Part shown: positions 24,036-39,774 of the stretch, in pieces | How positions within the stretch are numbered: position 1 is the stretch's first letter | How the letters are laid out: each line of letters starts with the position of its first letter | Source: Amphiduros pacificus | Taxonomy: Eukaryota; Annelida; Polychaeta; Phyllodocida; Hesionidae | Length of the DNA: 64,000 bases | NCBI GenBank assembly: GCA_949316495.1 | Contig: OX439004.1 | Location: forward strand, 38,694,561-38,758,560 | Reading direction: 5' to 3' | Notes under the pieces: generated by a model | The model's input: the letters and a program-made list of their open reading frames with translations, nothing else | Told to the model about the DNA's origin: nothing | Databases searched by the model: none | Program-made: the position numbers and the translations under genes

Positions 24036-24700
24036 AGCGGTCTCACTGTAGCGGATGAAAGCGGACAGGAAAAAATGGGCATTCAGAATGAGTTTGTATG
24101 TCTACGCAACTCGAATGCCTTGTTTTTTTCTTCTTCTGAATTCTTTCATTTCGGTTTCGGAGCAGTTCCTGTAACACCGCTTTTGTCCACAAAATTATTT
24201 CAACATGTTGAACCTGGCATTTTGTGCGGAGGAGATGCGAATGGCTGTCTTCATTGCATATACTGAGTGGGGTAGGAAAACGCTTTGTTTGTATTTCATC
24301 CTGAATGTATTCTGACTGTGTTCGGTGATATTTGCTGAGTCTTGCATTTGTGCGAAAAAGGTACGAGGAACGAAGAGTTGGTCGGCATAATATGCAAACA
24401 GAAGACGAATGTCTTTATTGGTCAGCTTCTTATTCATGTTCTGTCTGCAATACATCTGTCTTGTCCATGTATATGTATTTTTATAGACTTTATGTTTGTG
24501 TTTCTTCTTGATTACTTTCGTTCTATATAAGTGTTCATCCACGTTGATAACTTTGCAACTTGTGCCCATTTCATTTGTTCCCTCAAAACGCACAGAAACG
24601 AACAAAAGCAGATGCACAAATCTATGGAAATTTTCTTCTCAGCAGCCTTAAGGAACTTGTGTTTGCACTTGTGTTTGCACCAGCAGTACCACATCTCCTG
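24036..24700. other. Unassigned stretch, possibly transposon-derived
   Basis: It starts with gtagcggtctcactgtagcg directly at the broken SINE head. A 140-codon minus-strand frame (24,195-24,617) is basic and lacks a recognisable domain. The abrupt junction hints at an inserted element, but no terminal repeats were found. Confidence 0.25.
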
Positions 24701-26900
24701 AAATTAAAAGGTAACAATGTACGCTGCATTTAATGCACTTTGACATATCCTTTTACGATAGAGAGGGTACTCATGCTGGGGAAATCAATATCGAAAACAG
24801 AGCAGATTTTTTAACAGTGTCAAACCAAATGTTTTGGTTTTTTTGTTAAAACATTTTGTAATGAAACTCATTGAAAAAAGAGGTTCATTCAGTGACTTAC
24901 TTTATCACAGGTGTTTGCCCAATTGTACATCAGGTGAAGCCATCACTTTGTATCAAAATCCAAGGTATATGATGTCCTATGAGCTATCTGCAGAACAGTA
25001 TACCGTTGATGGCAGATTATTACAAAGGATCTATAGAGTTTAAAGATGAGCCTGGCAGTTGTGATAAGTGAACAGTGTTGGCAAGTGTTATCTGGCCGCT
25101 AGGTGGCACTGTGTCATAAATCACACAAGGAACTCCTCTGAGTAATATAAACATCATCAGGTGTTAGGATCATGCCACGCAGAGCACAGGTGCAATATGG
25201 TGAAATCGAAACAAAGTTCTTATAAAAATAAGTTTGTCAACAGCATATGGACGATTCTGTGAAAATGTTTGTTATGTAATATTTGGATCTATGAATCTCT
25301 CCCCTCTTTAAGTCTTTTGGGAAAAGTCAACAGGCATCCCAAAGGCTTGTATTACAAGACTTATTTAATTTGTTACCTATTTCTATTCATGGTAAAAATG
25401 TTTATCGCTCTAAAGGTTCAGAAGCGACACAATACACACAATAGCTAAACAATACACCATACTGCCGTTTGGGCACCAAAGCACAGCCAGATTTTTACGG
25501 GGCTGAGTATGTTTTGGTCAGAACTGGAGAGTGTAGGTGAGTTTCGATATGTACGTCTCTTCCTACCCAGTATTTTATCAACAGACAATGCATCAAAATC
25601 AGTTACATGTAATGGCCAATACCGTAGTTAGAAAATGAGTACATCATATATAGGTCGTCAGGCCAAGCGAGAAAGGTACCATGAATCTTAAAGGGGTTTG
25701 TTTGATTACAGACCTATAATTATGATATGTAGAGTATTTAAAAGTGTTTCAAAGGGCAAATGTGCTGAACAGCCTTAAGTCCTTAACTTTTATTACTGAG
25801 ATTGAAACGGTATATATTTATCATGATGTTACGTCTGTCCATTGTCCAGATATATGGTGATAGATGAATTATAAATTATAAAAGAAATTTATGTCATGAT
25901 CAACGTAGACGTTCTGATATGTGTTAGTAGGTACACAATGAAAGGTCATGATGTGGTGTGTCTGCTAGAATATAAATAGGATAGTTATGTAATGTTATTT
26001 AGAGCCTTGTGTACCTGTCAAAATGGAGGATGAGAGTACATGGGGAAGTGCCACTGTTCACCTGGAAATAGATCTGAAAACATGCAAGCCGCCAAGTAAA
26101 AACAATAGACAAAATAGCCATGAAATGATCCTGAATTTTAACAGCATATTGAACCACTACAGAATGTTGAACCACTACAAATTGAGTTGTCGTCATGTTG
26201 ATATTCAGATCAATTTTCATGTGTCAAAACAGGCACCAGCCAATCATATTCTTGGAAACTATATTGTACCTCAAGATATCATAACATGTAACAGTTCTGT
26301 AAGAGACAGGTCCCTGTTTTTTCCCCTTGGGCAATCTTAATTGTTTTTGTTTTTCTCCTCAAATATCCCCCCATCTACATTTACAGGGTTATATGTAATA
26401 ACATGGCCAATTGTCATCGTGAGAAAAAACAAATGAGGTAATAAGTAAAATAAAGGGTAGACGATGTTAATCAATCAATGGGGATGAGATTTGGTCATTC
26501 CCTGAATGAGTAAGATCCGCCCGTTATGACTCAACATATGAGACTGGCATGTACACCTTCATGGTGGTGTCGGTATTTTTGGTTTCAAGGAGGTCAGCGT
26601 TGTGTATAAGCAAATACAATAGTTAACCAATTGTGAAGCCACCTTTGATTATGCTGATGAAATGCGGACAAATCCACCGCACATTTTTATCATTGCTGGT
26701 AGAGCCTGGTAAAAACCAGGATCTGTTAAGCAGAGAAAAGTAATATGACATAGCTTATATCTGGAGAACTGAGGTTAATAGGAATGAACATTTTCAGTAC
26801 GAGCGTGAAGTTCTTTTGATATTAATATTTGATATTTGACAAAAGGTGTTTTTTTTCAAAAGGTGTCAACAAGTGTGTATAATTACACCCTTTTGGGACT
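24700..26900. other. No gene supported
   Basis: Short frames at 24,834-25,043 and 26,023-26,340 (105 codons, MEDESTWGSATVHLEIDLK...) have no family signal. The second starts in fair context and could be a small exon, but nothing confirms it. Confidence 0.35.
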
Positions 26901-26949
26901 TGGCGAAAAAGGTTATGCATAAAGATATATATCCTGTCAAAAACGGATA

Positions 26950-27715
26950 TATCCCTTTTCCTTTGAAAAATGAGATTTTCAGCACGATTAATGGCCTTCT
27001 CAACGTTGTAGCACTGTCTTAATCAATTGTTATCAATATATTAATGGAAAATAAGAAAATAAGAGTATATGAGTAGGAGATATGATCCTTTTCCCCTAAT
27101 GAAGTCAACACATTGTCTTATGTATCGAATACGGCACATTCTAAGAGTTGTAGCACTATCTTCATTACCATGGATATATTAATTAAGGGTTAGAAATACT
27201 TCCTAGACATGTCTAGAACACGGCCTGTGGCACTAGAATGCGAGGTAAAATATGTGAGTTTGAGATATGGCCCTTTTCCCTTGGGAAATTGAAAATAGCT
27301 AGTATGGTACATTCCCAGGGCGCTGTCTTCGCAATCATGGATATACTAATGAAGGTGTAGACATACTTGCTAGACATGTCTAGAACATAGACTGTAGCAT
27401 TAGAATGCGAGGTAAAATATATGAGTAGGATATATGGCGCTTTTCCCTTGGCAAATTGAAAATAGCTAATATACATTCCGGGGGTTTTGGCACTATCTTC
27501 ACAACCACGGATATACTAATGAAGGGTTAGACATACTTGCTAGACATGTCTGGAACATAGCCTGTGGCACTAGAATGCAAGGTAAAATATATGAGTAGGA
27601 GATATAGCCCTTTTCCCCAGATGAAATCAACATATTGCAGTATGGCCAAGTATATCAAATACAGCACATTCTAAGAGTTGTAGCACTGTCTTCACAACCA
27701 TTATTACGAGTTGTT
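26950..27715 (+). repeat. Satellite array of about 168-170 bp period, forward orientation, about 4.5 units
   Basis: The core tagacatgtctagaacatag recurs at about 27,204, 27,371 and 27,541. Around it are shared phrases ggtaaaatatatgagtagga, gatatggcccttttccc and gaaaatagctaatatg. The left units are more decayed. The same satellite occurs inverted at 41,300-42,130. Confidence 0.92.
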
Positions 27716-27719
27716 TCTC

Positions 27720-29055
27720 ACAACAACCAGTGCTCCATTTGTTTACATAGAATCCATTTATTTTAAAGAGCCTTCCTGAATTGTGTCAACATTTCTGTAC
27801 TTTACCTTCCACATGGCCTTTAACAACACATGATTTAATGTCATACTTCATACTTCATAAACAAACATAAAAGGAATTTTTTTCTCTGTTTGTGTGTATG
27901 TGCATCTGTCAACAAAAGCCTTTTTACATAATATACACTGAGCAAGTGCATGTTCATGCCAAGATTTTAAGTTATCATAGTTACATTTTTATATCTCCTA
28001 TTGTAATAATTCAGGCTGCAATATTTATATGTTCTTCCTCTGTGTGTAAACATCCTCGCAAATATTCAAGAGGAGAGTGTAAGTGTGAATCAAATCCCCC
28101 TTTCAATTTTGCCATACAATTATGCAAAGAAAATCATTTACTTTTTTCTTTCTTTGTATGAAGAATTCCTATTGATTGCCCTTATATTTTGATGTGAAGC
28201 GGGACAATTTCTCACTTGCAATATTAGAGGTGTGTTTTACCTAATTGGACCATCATGATCTTAGAATGTGCCATATAAGCACTTCTGTATATAGGATCTG
28301 TCCAAAGGACTTCTTCAGATCAAGATCTTTTATTTCTTAATGGGATATCGACTTATATATTGATTGTGAGTAATAGCCCAGTAGAGCTGATATATACTGT
28401 TTTGAGATATACATGGGACAACCTTATGACTTCGTTAACTATTTGATTCATTTGATATATTCTTAATTATCACTCTACAACGTCACTATAATGGAGGAGA
28501 TAGAGTATGTATTGTCAATAGACCAAAGGGAAGAGGCAGAGTGTGGTGTGACAGACTGCATGAACACATTCCTCACACATAGAATGATGCATGATGCTGT
28601 GTGAGTTTTATTGTTAACATTGTTGTCTTTTGGCCTGTGATGGGCAGAAGGGAAGGAAATGAAGCATTACATTTTTTACTGTGCAAAAAGTAATCCTTAT
28701 AAATGACAAAAATAATCTTTACCCATACCTTTGCTTAATCTAATTTTAATCCAGATTGGACCTTTACATGGTGACATTCATTGTTCCAAAATTGTCGAGC
28801 TTAAACGCAGATTTATGTTATATATCATTTTTGGATGATTATATATTTACATGGCCATCTAACTTGTGGTAGTAAACAATAACATGAACTAATTTAAAGA
28901 ATATATTGCTTTGGATAACTACATTGTAGTGTATAAAATATGGTATTATGTTATGTATGATATTATGTATGGTCAGTTTGAATGACAACTTTTATTTAAG
29001 CCTATTTTTCACTGTGGTATAGCTGTTTTAACTAACCTGATTTATATTTTTATGT
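27720..29055. other. No gene supported
   Basis: AT-rich. A small frame starting ATGGAGGAGATAGAG at 28,491 runs 37 codons and ends beside a donor-like GTGAGT, so it could be a tiny exon, but no partner exon was found. Confidence 0.3.
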
Positions 29056-29061
29056 TTTAGG

Positions 29062-29180
29062 GAATGTGCTAGATGTTCAGAAAAAAACACGTCATACCTA
29101 TAGAAGGTATTTGAAAGAATGTTCTGAATATGTAGTTATTCTTCCAATAGAGTGGTAGTGGATCGAGGAATTCAGTTGAA
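29062..29180 (+). mobile_element. Fragment of LINE ORF1 zinc-knuckle region, near-identical to 30,577-30,692
   Basis: About 118 bp from gggaatgtgctagatgttca to gtagtggatcgaggaat matches the LINE at 30 kb with only a few differences. Both include the decayed zinc-knuckle codons for ECARCSEKNT. Only this piece is present; flanks do not match the LINE. It is either a local duplication or a remnant of another insertion. Confidence 0.75.
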
Positions 29181-29406
29181 GAAAACAATTCTAGTAAATA
29201 TAGAGAGGTAAGTTTTTCACAAATTTTGCATGCTTAAATGGAGGAATCATTGAATCAGAGGTATTTGTGATTTGCATATCTTGATTGTGTCTTTCATTAA
29301 ATATAAAATAGACCTCAACATAAAGGTTTGGTGGCACTGTCTAGCATGGCCAGTGAAAATTATTCACTGGGCCAAGATGATGACAGATAAGTTTATCCAA
29401 AGTTAG

Positions 29407-29426
29407 CACTGGGGGGGGGGGGGGGA
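29407..29426. repeat. Poly-G run
   Basis: About 17 consecutive G bases, a possible G-quadruplex former and a likely site of length error. Confidence 0.8.
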
Positions 29427-29699
29427 AGCTACATAACTGAGAGACAGCTACACATGTCAGACTTTTGTACAAGACAGATATACAAAGTTGACTCAATCTT
29501 ATATTCAGAGAGACAGCTACATAACAGGCAGACAGTTGCATATTTTATATAGACATATAGCTGACAGGCAAACATAATGATTAATGAATGCCATCATTAA
29601 AAAGCCATTCTGATGAGAAATATACACCACATTCCAGTCATGAAAATCACCAAAGGGATTATCCTTTAAGTTGTGTCTGTAAAACAGTGCTACCCTACT

Positions 29700-29905
29700 T
29701 TGAGCCTCTACTTTTGGAGTGGGGGAAATGTCTGTCTGTCCATCCGTCCATCTGTTAACAAATTGTTTAAAAATGTTCTCTAAAACTACCAGAAAAAAAT
29801 ATTTCAAATTTCAAAGCAGAGGTAGATATAGAGGTGAAGATTTAGATAAATTCAATCCTCAGTGATATCACCATTGACATTGGTGCAGTGACCTTGAAGT
29901 CTGCA
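29700..29905 (-). repeat. Reverse-oriented fragment of the repeat at 20.6-22.4 kb
   Basis: Read in reverse it gives the end of that unit: gcaacttcaaggtcactgca-like, then gatgacagacggatgg-like and ccccac. The forward text shows ctgtctgtccatccgtccat and gtgcagtgaccttgaagt. It ends abruptly on both sides. Confidence 0.75.
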
Positions 29906-31208
29906 ACCACTTACAGTAGGAATGTCATACTTTGTGTGCAAATGAAAAGATTTATTGAATAAGACTATGGCAGGTTTTAGCAGAGGATCATGCTGGATAA
30001 CATGATAACAAATGTAGGTTTCTTTGATATGTCAATATAATTTTCTTTGATACTAGTATCCCTCACAGATCCCCTGTGGGTGCGGGGATTAAAGAATAGC
30101 CCCACTGCCCCCCAGCATGTCATAAAAGGCAACTAAAGAGGTCCCCATGTGGGCCTGGGGTTAGAATGGTTTTTTTATTCCCTGTTTTTTTTTGTCAGTT
30201 CGTAAGAGGCGAAAAAAAAAATAACCATGGCGCCTTGTTTGCCGTGAGGTGCGACCTGTAAGGGGAGGATATGGAGTTCTGCAGGTTGAGCACTGGACTG
30301 GTTTGGCAGTTATACCGGTCCAGATGCAACACACCTGTTTGAACCCAAATATTCACCATAGACATGGAGGACTTTAGGGCCCAATATTGTCCAACCGGCT
30401 TGTGGAATATAGCTCCACACATTTTTCCAATTTCCAAAAACTTATTTTAAAGTAAAATATGATTTAAATTTGGTATATTTGATATACTTTTGTTAAATTC
30501 TCCATTAAGATGAAATATATGGTAACTGCTACACACTTATCAAAATATTAAAACAATTTTCACAAGATTAGCATTAGGGAATGTGCTAAATGTTCAGAAA
30601 AAAACACGTCATACCTATAGAAGGTATTTGAAAGAATGTTCTGAATATGTAGTTATTCATCTCAATAGAGTGGTAGTGGATCGAGGAATCATCCATCGTA
30701 TTCGCGGAATTGTCCTTCCTTTTTAAAAGAGAAGGAAATTCAGCGAATATGACACACTGAAAATATACCTTTTCCAGAGGCATGGAAGCGAGTAGAAAGT
30801 TTGAACACAACAAAGACATCTTATGCCAGCTCTGTAAAACCTAAAGAAACAAAATCAATAGCAATTCAGACCGAAATTACATGGCCAATCAATGACAAAA
30901 ATTATTCTTTTTTTTACAAAATCTTCTTAATCTTCAGCAACATCTACTCAGACTCAGACACCCATTATCCCAGTAGTAACTTAACCAACAACATCCACTA
31001 AACCCTCTTCACAAACTCCCTCTACATCATCCAATAATAAAAGTATCAATAGTAATAGATCAGTACATAAATCAGACAAAAAAGAAATCAAAGAACGAGT
31101 TAAAAGTAAAATAAATAGAACTAAATCCTTAGAAAAGATGGACACAGGTGATCCTCCGGATATGTATTTTACACCTGTGCACTCGAAGCATCATTGTAAA
31201 ATTAACAA

Positions 31209-34200
31209 GTGATTATGTTAGATCATATATTTTTTCTCATTATTCTTAATATGGCTATTGGCAATATCATACAATGGAATTGTAGAGGATTTGAGGCAAA
31301 CAGGCCAGAGCTGGAGTTATTAGCCCAAAAATATAATGCATCTGTTATTTGTTTACAGGAAACTAATTTTAAAGATAAGTCAACAACATTTAAGGGATAT
31401 GTACCTTATAATAAAGTTGGTTCAATAGATGCAATGGACCGAGCACACGGCGGAGTTTCTTTCTATTTTTGTTAAATCCTGTTTACCCCAGAGTAAAATA
31501 ACTTTAAATACTAATTTGCAAGCTTCTGCAGTCAGGATTACCCTGCACAATACATTAACTATATGTTCAATATATCTACCACCTAGTGAGTCAGTTAATA
31601 TTACAGATTTAAATAATTTGGTAACCCAGCTGCCAAAGCCATATATGTTAGTTGGTGACTTTAATGCACACAACTATCTTTGGGGTGGCAGAAATACAAA
31701 GGACGTATAATAGAAGATTTTTTAAATAATAATAGTTTGTGCCTTTGGAATGACAATTCTCCGACATATTTACATCCTGTTTCAGGCTCTTTAACATCAA
31801 TAGATCTCTCCATGTGCACTCCAAATTTATTTTTAGACTATTCTTGGGAAGTAGAGGAAGATCAATGGGGTAGTCACTACCCCATTATTTTAAATAACCA
31901 TTTTCCTTCACCAGACGAACGAATCCCCAAGTGGAAATTTCATAAACTGATTGGGCAAAATTTCAAACATCCTGTTTTAATAAAAATAACTCCAGAAATT
32001 TTTAACAATGTTGATGATCCTCTTCAAATTTTTACAGATACATTGTATGATATTGCTGATGGGTGTATTCCCAAATCAAAGCCGAATTCTAAAATTAAAG
32101 AAAAACCCTGGTTTAATGATGAGTGCAAAAAAGCTGTCAAGAAGTGCAAAAAAGCTCTGAAAAAATTTAATCAACAGCCAACTCAATATAATTTGCACTT
32201 GTTTCGTATAAAAAAGGCTAAAGCCCGTTATATTATTAAAATAAGCAAAAGAAAAAGTTGGAAAGATTACGTTTCTAAATTAAATACACATTCACCAATT
32301 AAAGATTGCTGGGATATGGTGCGTAAAATTACTGGGAAGGGTGGTGGAGCAAGGATCAAACATGGCCAATTAGTTACAAATCCTACTGAAATAGGTAACA
32401 CAATATGTCAAACCATTTCCAAGAATTCCTCATCTGATAATTATTCTACAAAATTCCCAGATAAAAAATAGAAAAGAAAGAAACCAACTAAATTTCATAT
32501 ATAATAACTTGGAACATTATAATAAATCATTCACAATATCAGATTTAAAACTTGCTTTAGATAAATCCCATGAAACCGCTCCTGGACCTGATCATATACA
32601 TTATCAAATCCTCAAACACCTCCCTGACCAAACACTTGGGCATCTCTTGGATATTTTTGATAATATTTGGGCAAATGGTAATTTTTCTCCTTCATGGAGG
32701 GAAGCCACTATCATTCCTATTCCCAAACCTGGCAAAGACTCGTCAGATGCAAATAATTATCGTCCCATTGTGTTAACAAGTTGTATTTGTAAATCAATGG
32801 AACGAATGATTAACGAGCGTATAGTTTGGTTTTTAGAAACTGCGGCTTATATTTTTGTTGCACAGAGTGGCTTTAGAAAAACATGAAGTACTATTGACCA
32901 TCTGTTACGTTTAGAAACATTTATACGAGAGGGTATTATAAAGGGCAAACATGTGGTTAGTATTTTTTTTGATTTAGAGAAAGCGTACAATACTACATGG
33001 AAATTTGGAATAATGAACGATTTATATGATATGGGATTAAGTGGTCGTTTACCCCTTTTTATTAAAATTTTTTTGTCAAACAGACAATTCAGGGTCCGAG
33101 TTGGTTCATCACTTTCTGATGCATTTGATCATGAAATGGGTGTTCCACAGGGTAGTATATTATCTGTAACCCTATTTATTATAAAAATCAACAGCATAGT
33201 AAATTGTGACCTGGAACAGATTGTTCATTATTTGTTGATGATTTTAATTTATGCTACAGGTCCACAAGCATGCATACTATAGAAAGACAGCTCCAACAAC
33301 ATCTTAATAGAATACAAGAATGGGCTGATCATAATGGATTTAGGGGCCATGGGCCGTGGCGCAGTTGGTTAGGGCGCCAGCTTATCAGCACCAGTTCCTC
33401 TGTGGTGATCCAAAGGTCGTGGGTTCGAACCCCGGCCGTGCCGAGATTGAACTCATGACACAATTTCCCACATGAGCTGAGGCCCGTGCCTAAAGGGTTA
33501 ACCCGTTGTCCTTGTAAATCTGTGACCGGGTGGGTTGTCATGTCAAAGACCTGCGACATGACAATTCAGTGAGGCAGCACTATATCTGCTACAAGTAGGT
33601 CTCATCACGAAATAACTGAAATAATGTTGAAAGTGATGTAAAAACAAAAAAAAAAAAACAAAAAAAAAAAAAAATAATGGATTTAAATCTTCTTTAAAGA
33701 AAACTATGTGCATGCACTTTTGTAAAAAATGGAAGGTTCACCCAGATCCTGATCTTTATTTAGGCCAAACTCGGATACCTGTTGTTGAAGAAACCAAAGT
33801 TTCTTGGACTTTTTTTTGACAGAAAATTATGTTTTATTCCCCACATTAAATATGTGAAGAAGAAATGCCAGAAGGCATTAGATTTATTACGGGTTCTTGC
33901 CCATACTAATTGGGGAGGGGACCGTAATATTGATTATGGGTGTATGCTTGATTATGGGTGTATGGTATATGGATCAGCACGTCCATCTTATATTAAAATG
34001 CTTGATCCTATACAAAACCAAGGTCTAAGATTATGCCTTGGTGCATTTCGTACATCGCCTGCAGATAGCTTGGCAGTTGAGGCAGATGAACTGCCTCTTG
34101 ATTTAAAAAGAGAAAAGCTTGCCCTTCAGTATGCTGCAAAAATTACTGCTTGTCCAGACAATTCTGCACATGATATTATATTCAATCCAAATTATGTTGA

Positions 34201-35231
34201 TCTTTTTGAAAATAAACCTAATACAATACCAACTTTTGGCATTCGTATCAAAGAATCTTTACAATCTTTAAATATAAATCCAAATCAAATTCAAATATCC
34301 AGAAACACCTCCATGGACCTATGAAACTTTAAATATTAATGTAGCCATGTCAGAATTAAAGAAATACTCAACTGATCCATCCCTTTATATAAATAGATAC
34401 AAAGAAATAAAATCTGGATATCAGTGTATTTACACTGATGGATCATTTGATAATGACAAGGCTGCTGCAGCTGCTGTTAAGGGCAATCATATTAATTCAG
34501 AATGTCTGCCAAATAAATCGTCTATTTATTCTGCAGAACTTCATGCTTTATACCTTGCTTTAGATCATGTGGAGACTTCTCCACATCGGACATTTTTAAT
34601 TTTTTCTGATTCTTTGTCTTGTTTACAAGCATTGAAAGCAAAAGATTGGAAAAATCTAATCCTTTTATTTACAAAATCCTTGAGTGCCATCATAGACTCT
34701 GTACTGAGGAAAATAAAGAGATTCGTTTTTATTGGATTCCCAGTCATATTGGAATCCTTTGAAATGAGGCTGCTGACCAAGCTGCCAAAGCAGAATTGGA
34801 TAAGCGCCCAATAAATATGCTTATACCTTATACAGAGTTTAAGAAATATATTACTGTTTTTTTTACGTTCTAAATGGCAATTGCGCTGGTACGAAGCTAT
34901 TTTTAATAAACTACACGAAATTAAGCCTGTTTTAGGTAAAACCAAAAGTGCTTGTAGAATTAACCGAAGAGAAGAGTCTGTTTTATCAAGTATAAGAATT
35001 GGACATAGTCATTTGACTCACTGCTATCTTCTTAAAGGCGAAAATCAGCCTCAGTGTATTGGATGTCAAAGGGCTTTGACTATCAAACATGTTTTAATTG
35101 AATGTATTGATTTTGATATAATTAGGACTCAATATTGTAATGTGCAAGATTTAAATTCGTTTTTTGATACTGTAGATACTTCTGTGATAGTATCGTTTTT
35201 AAACCAAATAGGACTTTATAACCAATTTTAA
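31209..35231 (+). pseudogene. LINE ORF2 (endonuclease, reverse transcriptase, RNase H), degraded
   Basis: Open pieces follow one another at 31,209-31,475, 31,429-31,710, 31,680-32,471, 32,509-32,886, 32,953-33,282, 33,782-34,324, 34,347-34,814 and 34,881-35,231. Together they cover EN, RT, RNase H and the C-terminal finger in normal order. Breaks include an in-frame TGA at 32,884 between GFRK and STIDHLLRLE, frameshifts between pieces, and the SINE at 33,343. RNase H presence and the ORF1 knuckles place it in the I superfamily. By family it would copy its RNA into DNA at a nicked target; this copy cannot. Confidence 0.9.
33343..33673 (+). mobile_element. tRNA-derived SINE inserted in the LINE RT
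   Basis: A full-length sense copy with box A tggcgcagttggttagggcg, box B gggttcgaacccc, body gggttaacccgttgtccttg, 3' end gttgaaagtgatgtaaaaac and a poly(A)-like tail. The target duplication ataatggattta lies at 33,331-33,342 and 33,674-33,685. The copy is close to the family consensus, so it is younger than the LINE it interrupts. Confidence 0.96.
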
Positions 35232-35519
35232 GTGTGGAGCTCTTGTTTACTTAGGTCATTGGCCTATTTATCAAGAACCGCGAAACATCAGATGGTATTT
35301 AATGTCTTTTAAATTTAATTTATTTATACAAATTTGTTATGTCTATAACTGATATATTGAAAGGATTTTGTTGATATTTTGTGTTGTTAAGATTATTTAC
35401 ATATCATATTGATTTTATAAACATTTACGTTTTAACCACTTTTAGGCACTAAATAACCTTTAAGTTAGTGGTTGATGTGCCTCTAAGCAACCATTCATTC
35501 ATTCCCTCACAGACCACAT

Positions 35520-35980
35520 AAAGATACCATTGAAATATTACATTTGTAAGGGACAAACAAAACTGATTTGGGATCATGCATGAAAAAACCTCTTTGCACT
35601 TAATCTCAGTTCATGTTTTCACTCAGGTCAGCTGAGCTATGAACCCAGGGGGTTATGTTTTCTGTGCTATGCTGCCACGACATGGTAAAAGATTCCCCAG
35701 ATGGAATATCGTCACCATGGGTAAATTAATATTGTGTATGGACATTAAGTAAATATGTTAGAAAAATCTAAACTGCAGTCTCAAACATGTTATATTTAGC
35801 CTATGTTTTTACACTTGATTATCTTGGAATGTTCCAGAAATGATGTATCTTAATTCAGGCAGCCATAGACAGTTCCTTTGAAGATTATTACAGTACTGAT
35901 TGTGACATTTCTCACAATGTATCTAGATTTATTTGGTTGAAATGTGGATGACCTTGAGATAAATAAAAAAAATTTAGGCA
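35520..35980. other. No gene seen
   Basis: Flank between the LINE and the macro-domain remnant; AT-rich, no feature recognised. Confidence 0.4.
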
Positions 35981-35983
35981 ACA

Positions 35984-36423
35984 GTGAAGAGAGAATACAA
36001 AACATACAACACCAGAGGAAAATATTCCCTTAAAGGACCGAAAGTAAATGTTGTAGATGGTGACATTGTGACGGCCGAAGTGGACATAATTGTGAATGCT
36101 GCTAATTCCCAACTGCAGCATGATGGGGGTCTAGCAAAGAGCATGCAGCGGGCAGGAGTATGGTTGAAGAGTGTCAACAAAAGATTGAAACTGATGGCCC
36201 AATCAGTGTTGGAAAGTGTTGTTCAACAGGAGCTGGAAATATGAAAGCAAAGCACTATACATACTGTAGGGCCAACCTTGAGGCAGCACCAACAAACCCC
36301 AATCTATTAAAAAGAACATTTATCAGTGTCATCTCTATGGCAGAGGATTTGGGGGCTACAACTCTAAGTATGCTGTTAATAAGTTCGGTGATATTTCATG
36401 TGCCAACTGATGATGTTATATAA
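35984..36423 (+). pseudogene. Macro domain (ADP-ribose-binding) remnant
   Basis: The peptide GPKVNVVDGDIVTAEVD, then IIVNAANSQLQHDGGLAKSM, is the signature start of a macro domain (VxxGDIt, vDaIVNAAN, GGvakai). The following text, in another reading frame, carries ECQQKIETDGPISVGKCCST, GAGNMKAKH and DLGATTLSMLLIS...FHVPTDDVI, which fit the middle and end of the same domain. By family, macro domains bind ADP-ribose or remove it from proteins. Because the domain is spread over more than one frame it is probably non-functional, unless the assembly has an error. It lies just upstream of an Ulp1-like protease region, and the two may once have been one protein. Confidence 0.75.
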
Positions 36424-36651
36424 ATGCAGAAGAAGCAGAAAACCACAGTGGTCAAAACAGAAAAATACATGAAGAAATTGCAGGCAGCCAGGAAATACTT
36501 CAAATGTGAACACCAAGATGAACCAGTAGAAAGTAAGAGAGCAAGCTTTATTTGGCATTTACAGAGACTTTATTCATATTATCACAATGACATGTTGCCA
36601 ACATGTGCAGACATAATACTAATAATGATAAAAGTACTAGACAATGAATGA
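36424..36651 (+). pseudogene. Linker region of the macro/Ulp1 locus, unknown
   Basis: A 75-codon frame (MQKKQKTTVVKTEKYMKKLQ...) rich in Lys, followed by hydrophobic residues. I recognise no domain. Its position between the macro and protease pieces suggests it is part of the same decayed gene. Confidence 0.35.
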
Positions 36652-37189
36652 TAATGTCAAACATTTTTTTTAAATATGAAAATGTGCAAATACTATAATT
36701 CTTTTTTAACATTTACAACATGGGTTATACATACATATACATACATATACATACCGGTATATGTGATTTCAGATCAACGGTGGAGACAAATCCTCTGAAT
36801 GGACAAGACCTTTAACTGAAAAAGTACCGCCTCTGCAGTTGAGGAGCTCAATGAACAAGATGTGGAGGAGATTATTTCACAAGAAAATCATGTATTTCAC
36901 ATCAGAAAGGTGAAAAAGGAACATATTGAAACCAACATTGCTCACGAAAAGGCTGCCTTTGATATGGAATGAACAAATGCTTCAGACACATGTCCATCAA
37001 TACAGGAATTTTTCGGAAGTCGTAGGGTGCACTTTTGTCCATATTCTCGGAAACCATCACTCTCTCCATTTATCTCTACAATATGGAAGGATGTTAATCT
37101 CTCGTGGCAAAATCTTCTGTCATTGTTGAAAAAGAATGGACCAAATTACACCCCACTTCATTCTCCATTTTCTTGCTATTCAGATAGTA

Positions 37190-39773
<2,584 letters not shown>

Positions 39774-39774
39774 A

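Larger units (their letters stand above)
30070..35502 (+). mobile_element. Near full-length LINE, I superfamily (Nimb/I-like), with ORF1, EN, RT and RNase H
   Basis: About 5.4 kb including an inserted SINE. The target-site duplication tccctcacaga lies at 30,059-30,069 and 35,503-35,513. The 5' UTR starts tcccctgtgggtgcggggat. ORF1 remnants are the zinc-knuckle pieces ECARCSEKNT (about 30,582) and HPSYSRNCPSFLKEKEIQ (30,690), then SLEKMDTGDPPDMYFTPVH before the stop at 31,210. ORF2 follows from ATG 31,209 or nearby: endonuclease (GNIIQWNCRGFEANRPELE, LQETNF, LVGDFNAHNYLWGG, WGSHYPI), RT (APGPDHIHYQILKH, IPKPGKDSSDANNYRPI, FDLEKAYNTTW, GVPQGSILS, FVDDF near 33,231), RNase H (CIYTDGSF, IYSAELHALYLALD, IFSDSLSCL) and a C-terminal CIGC...HVLIEC finger. 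ORF2 is broken at least seven times by frameshifts, stops and the SINE, so it is dead. The 3' end has an (ATTC)n tail. Confidence 0.93.

Noticed and set aside
24195-24617. 140-codon minus-strand frame
   Set aside because: Basic peptide without a recognisable domain, in a stretch that looks repeat-derived.
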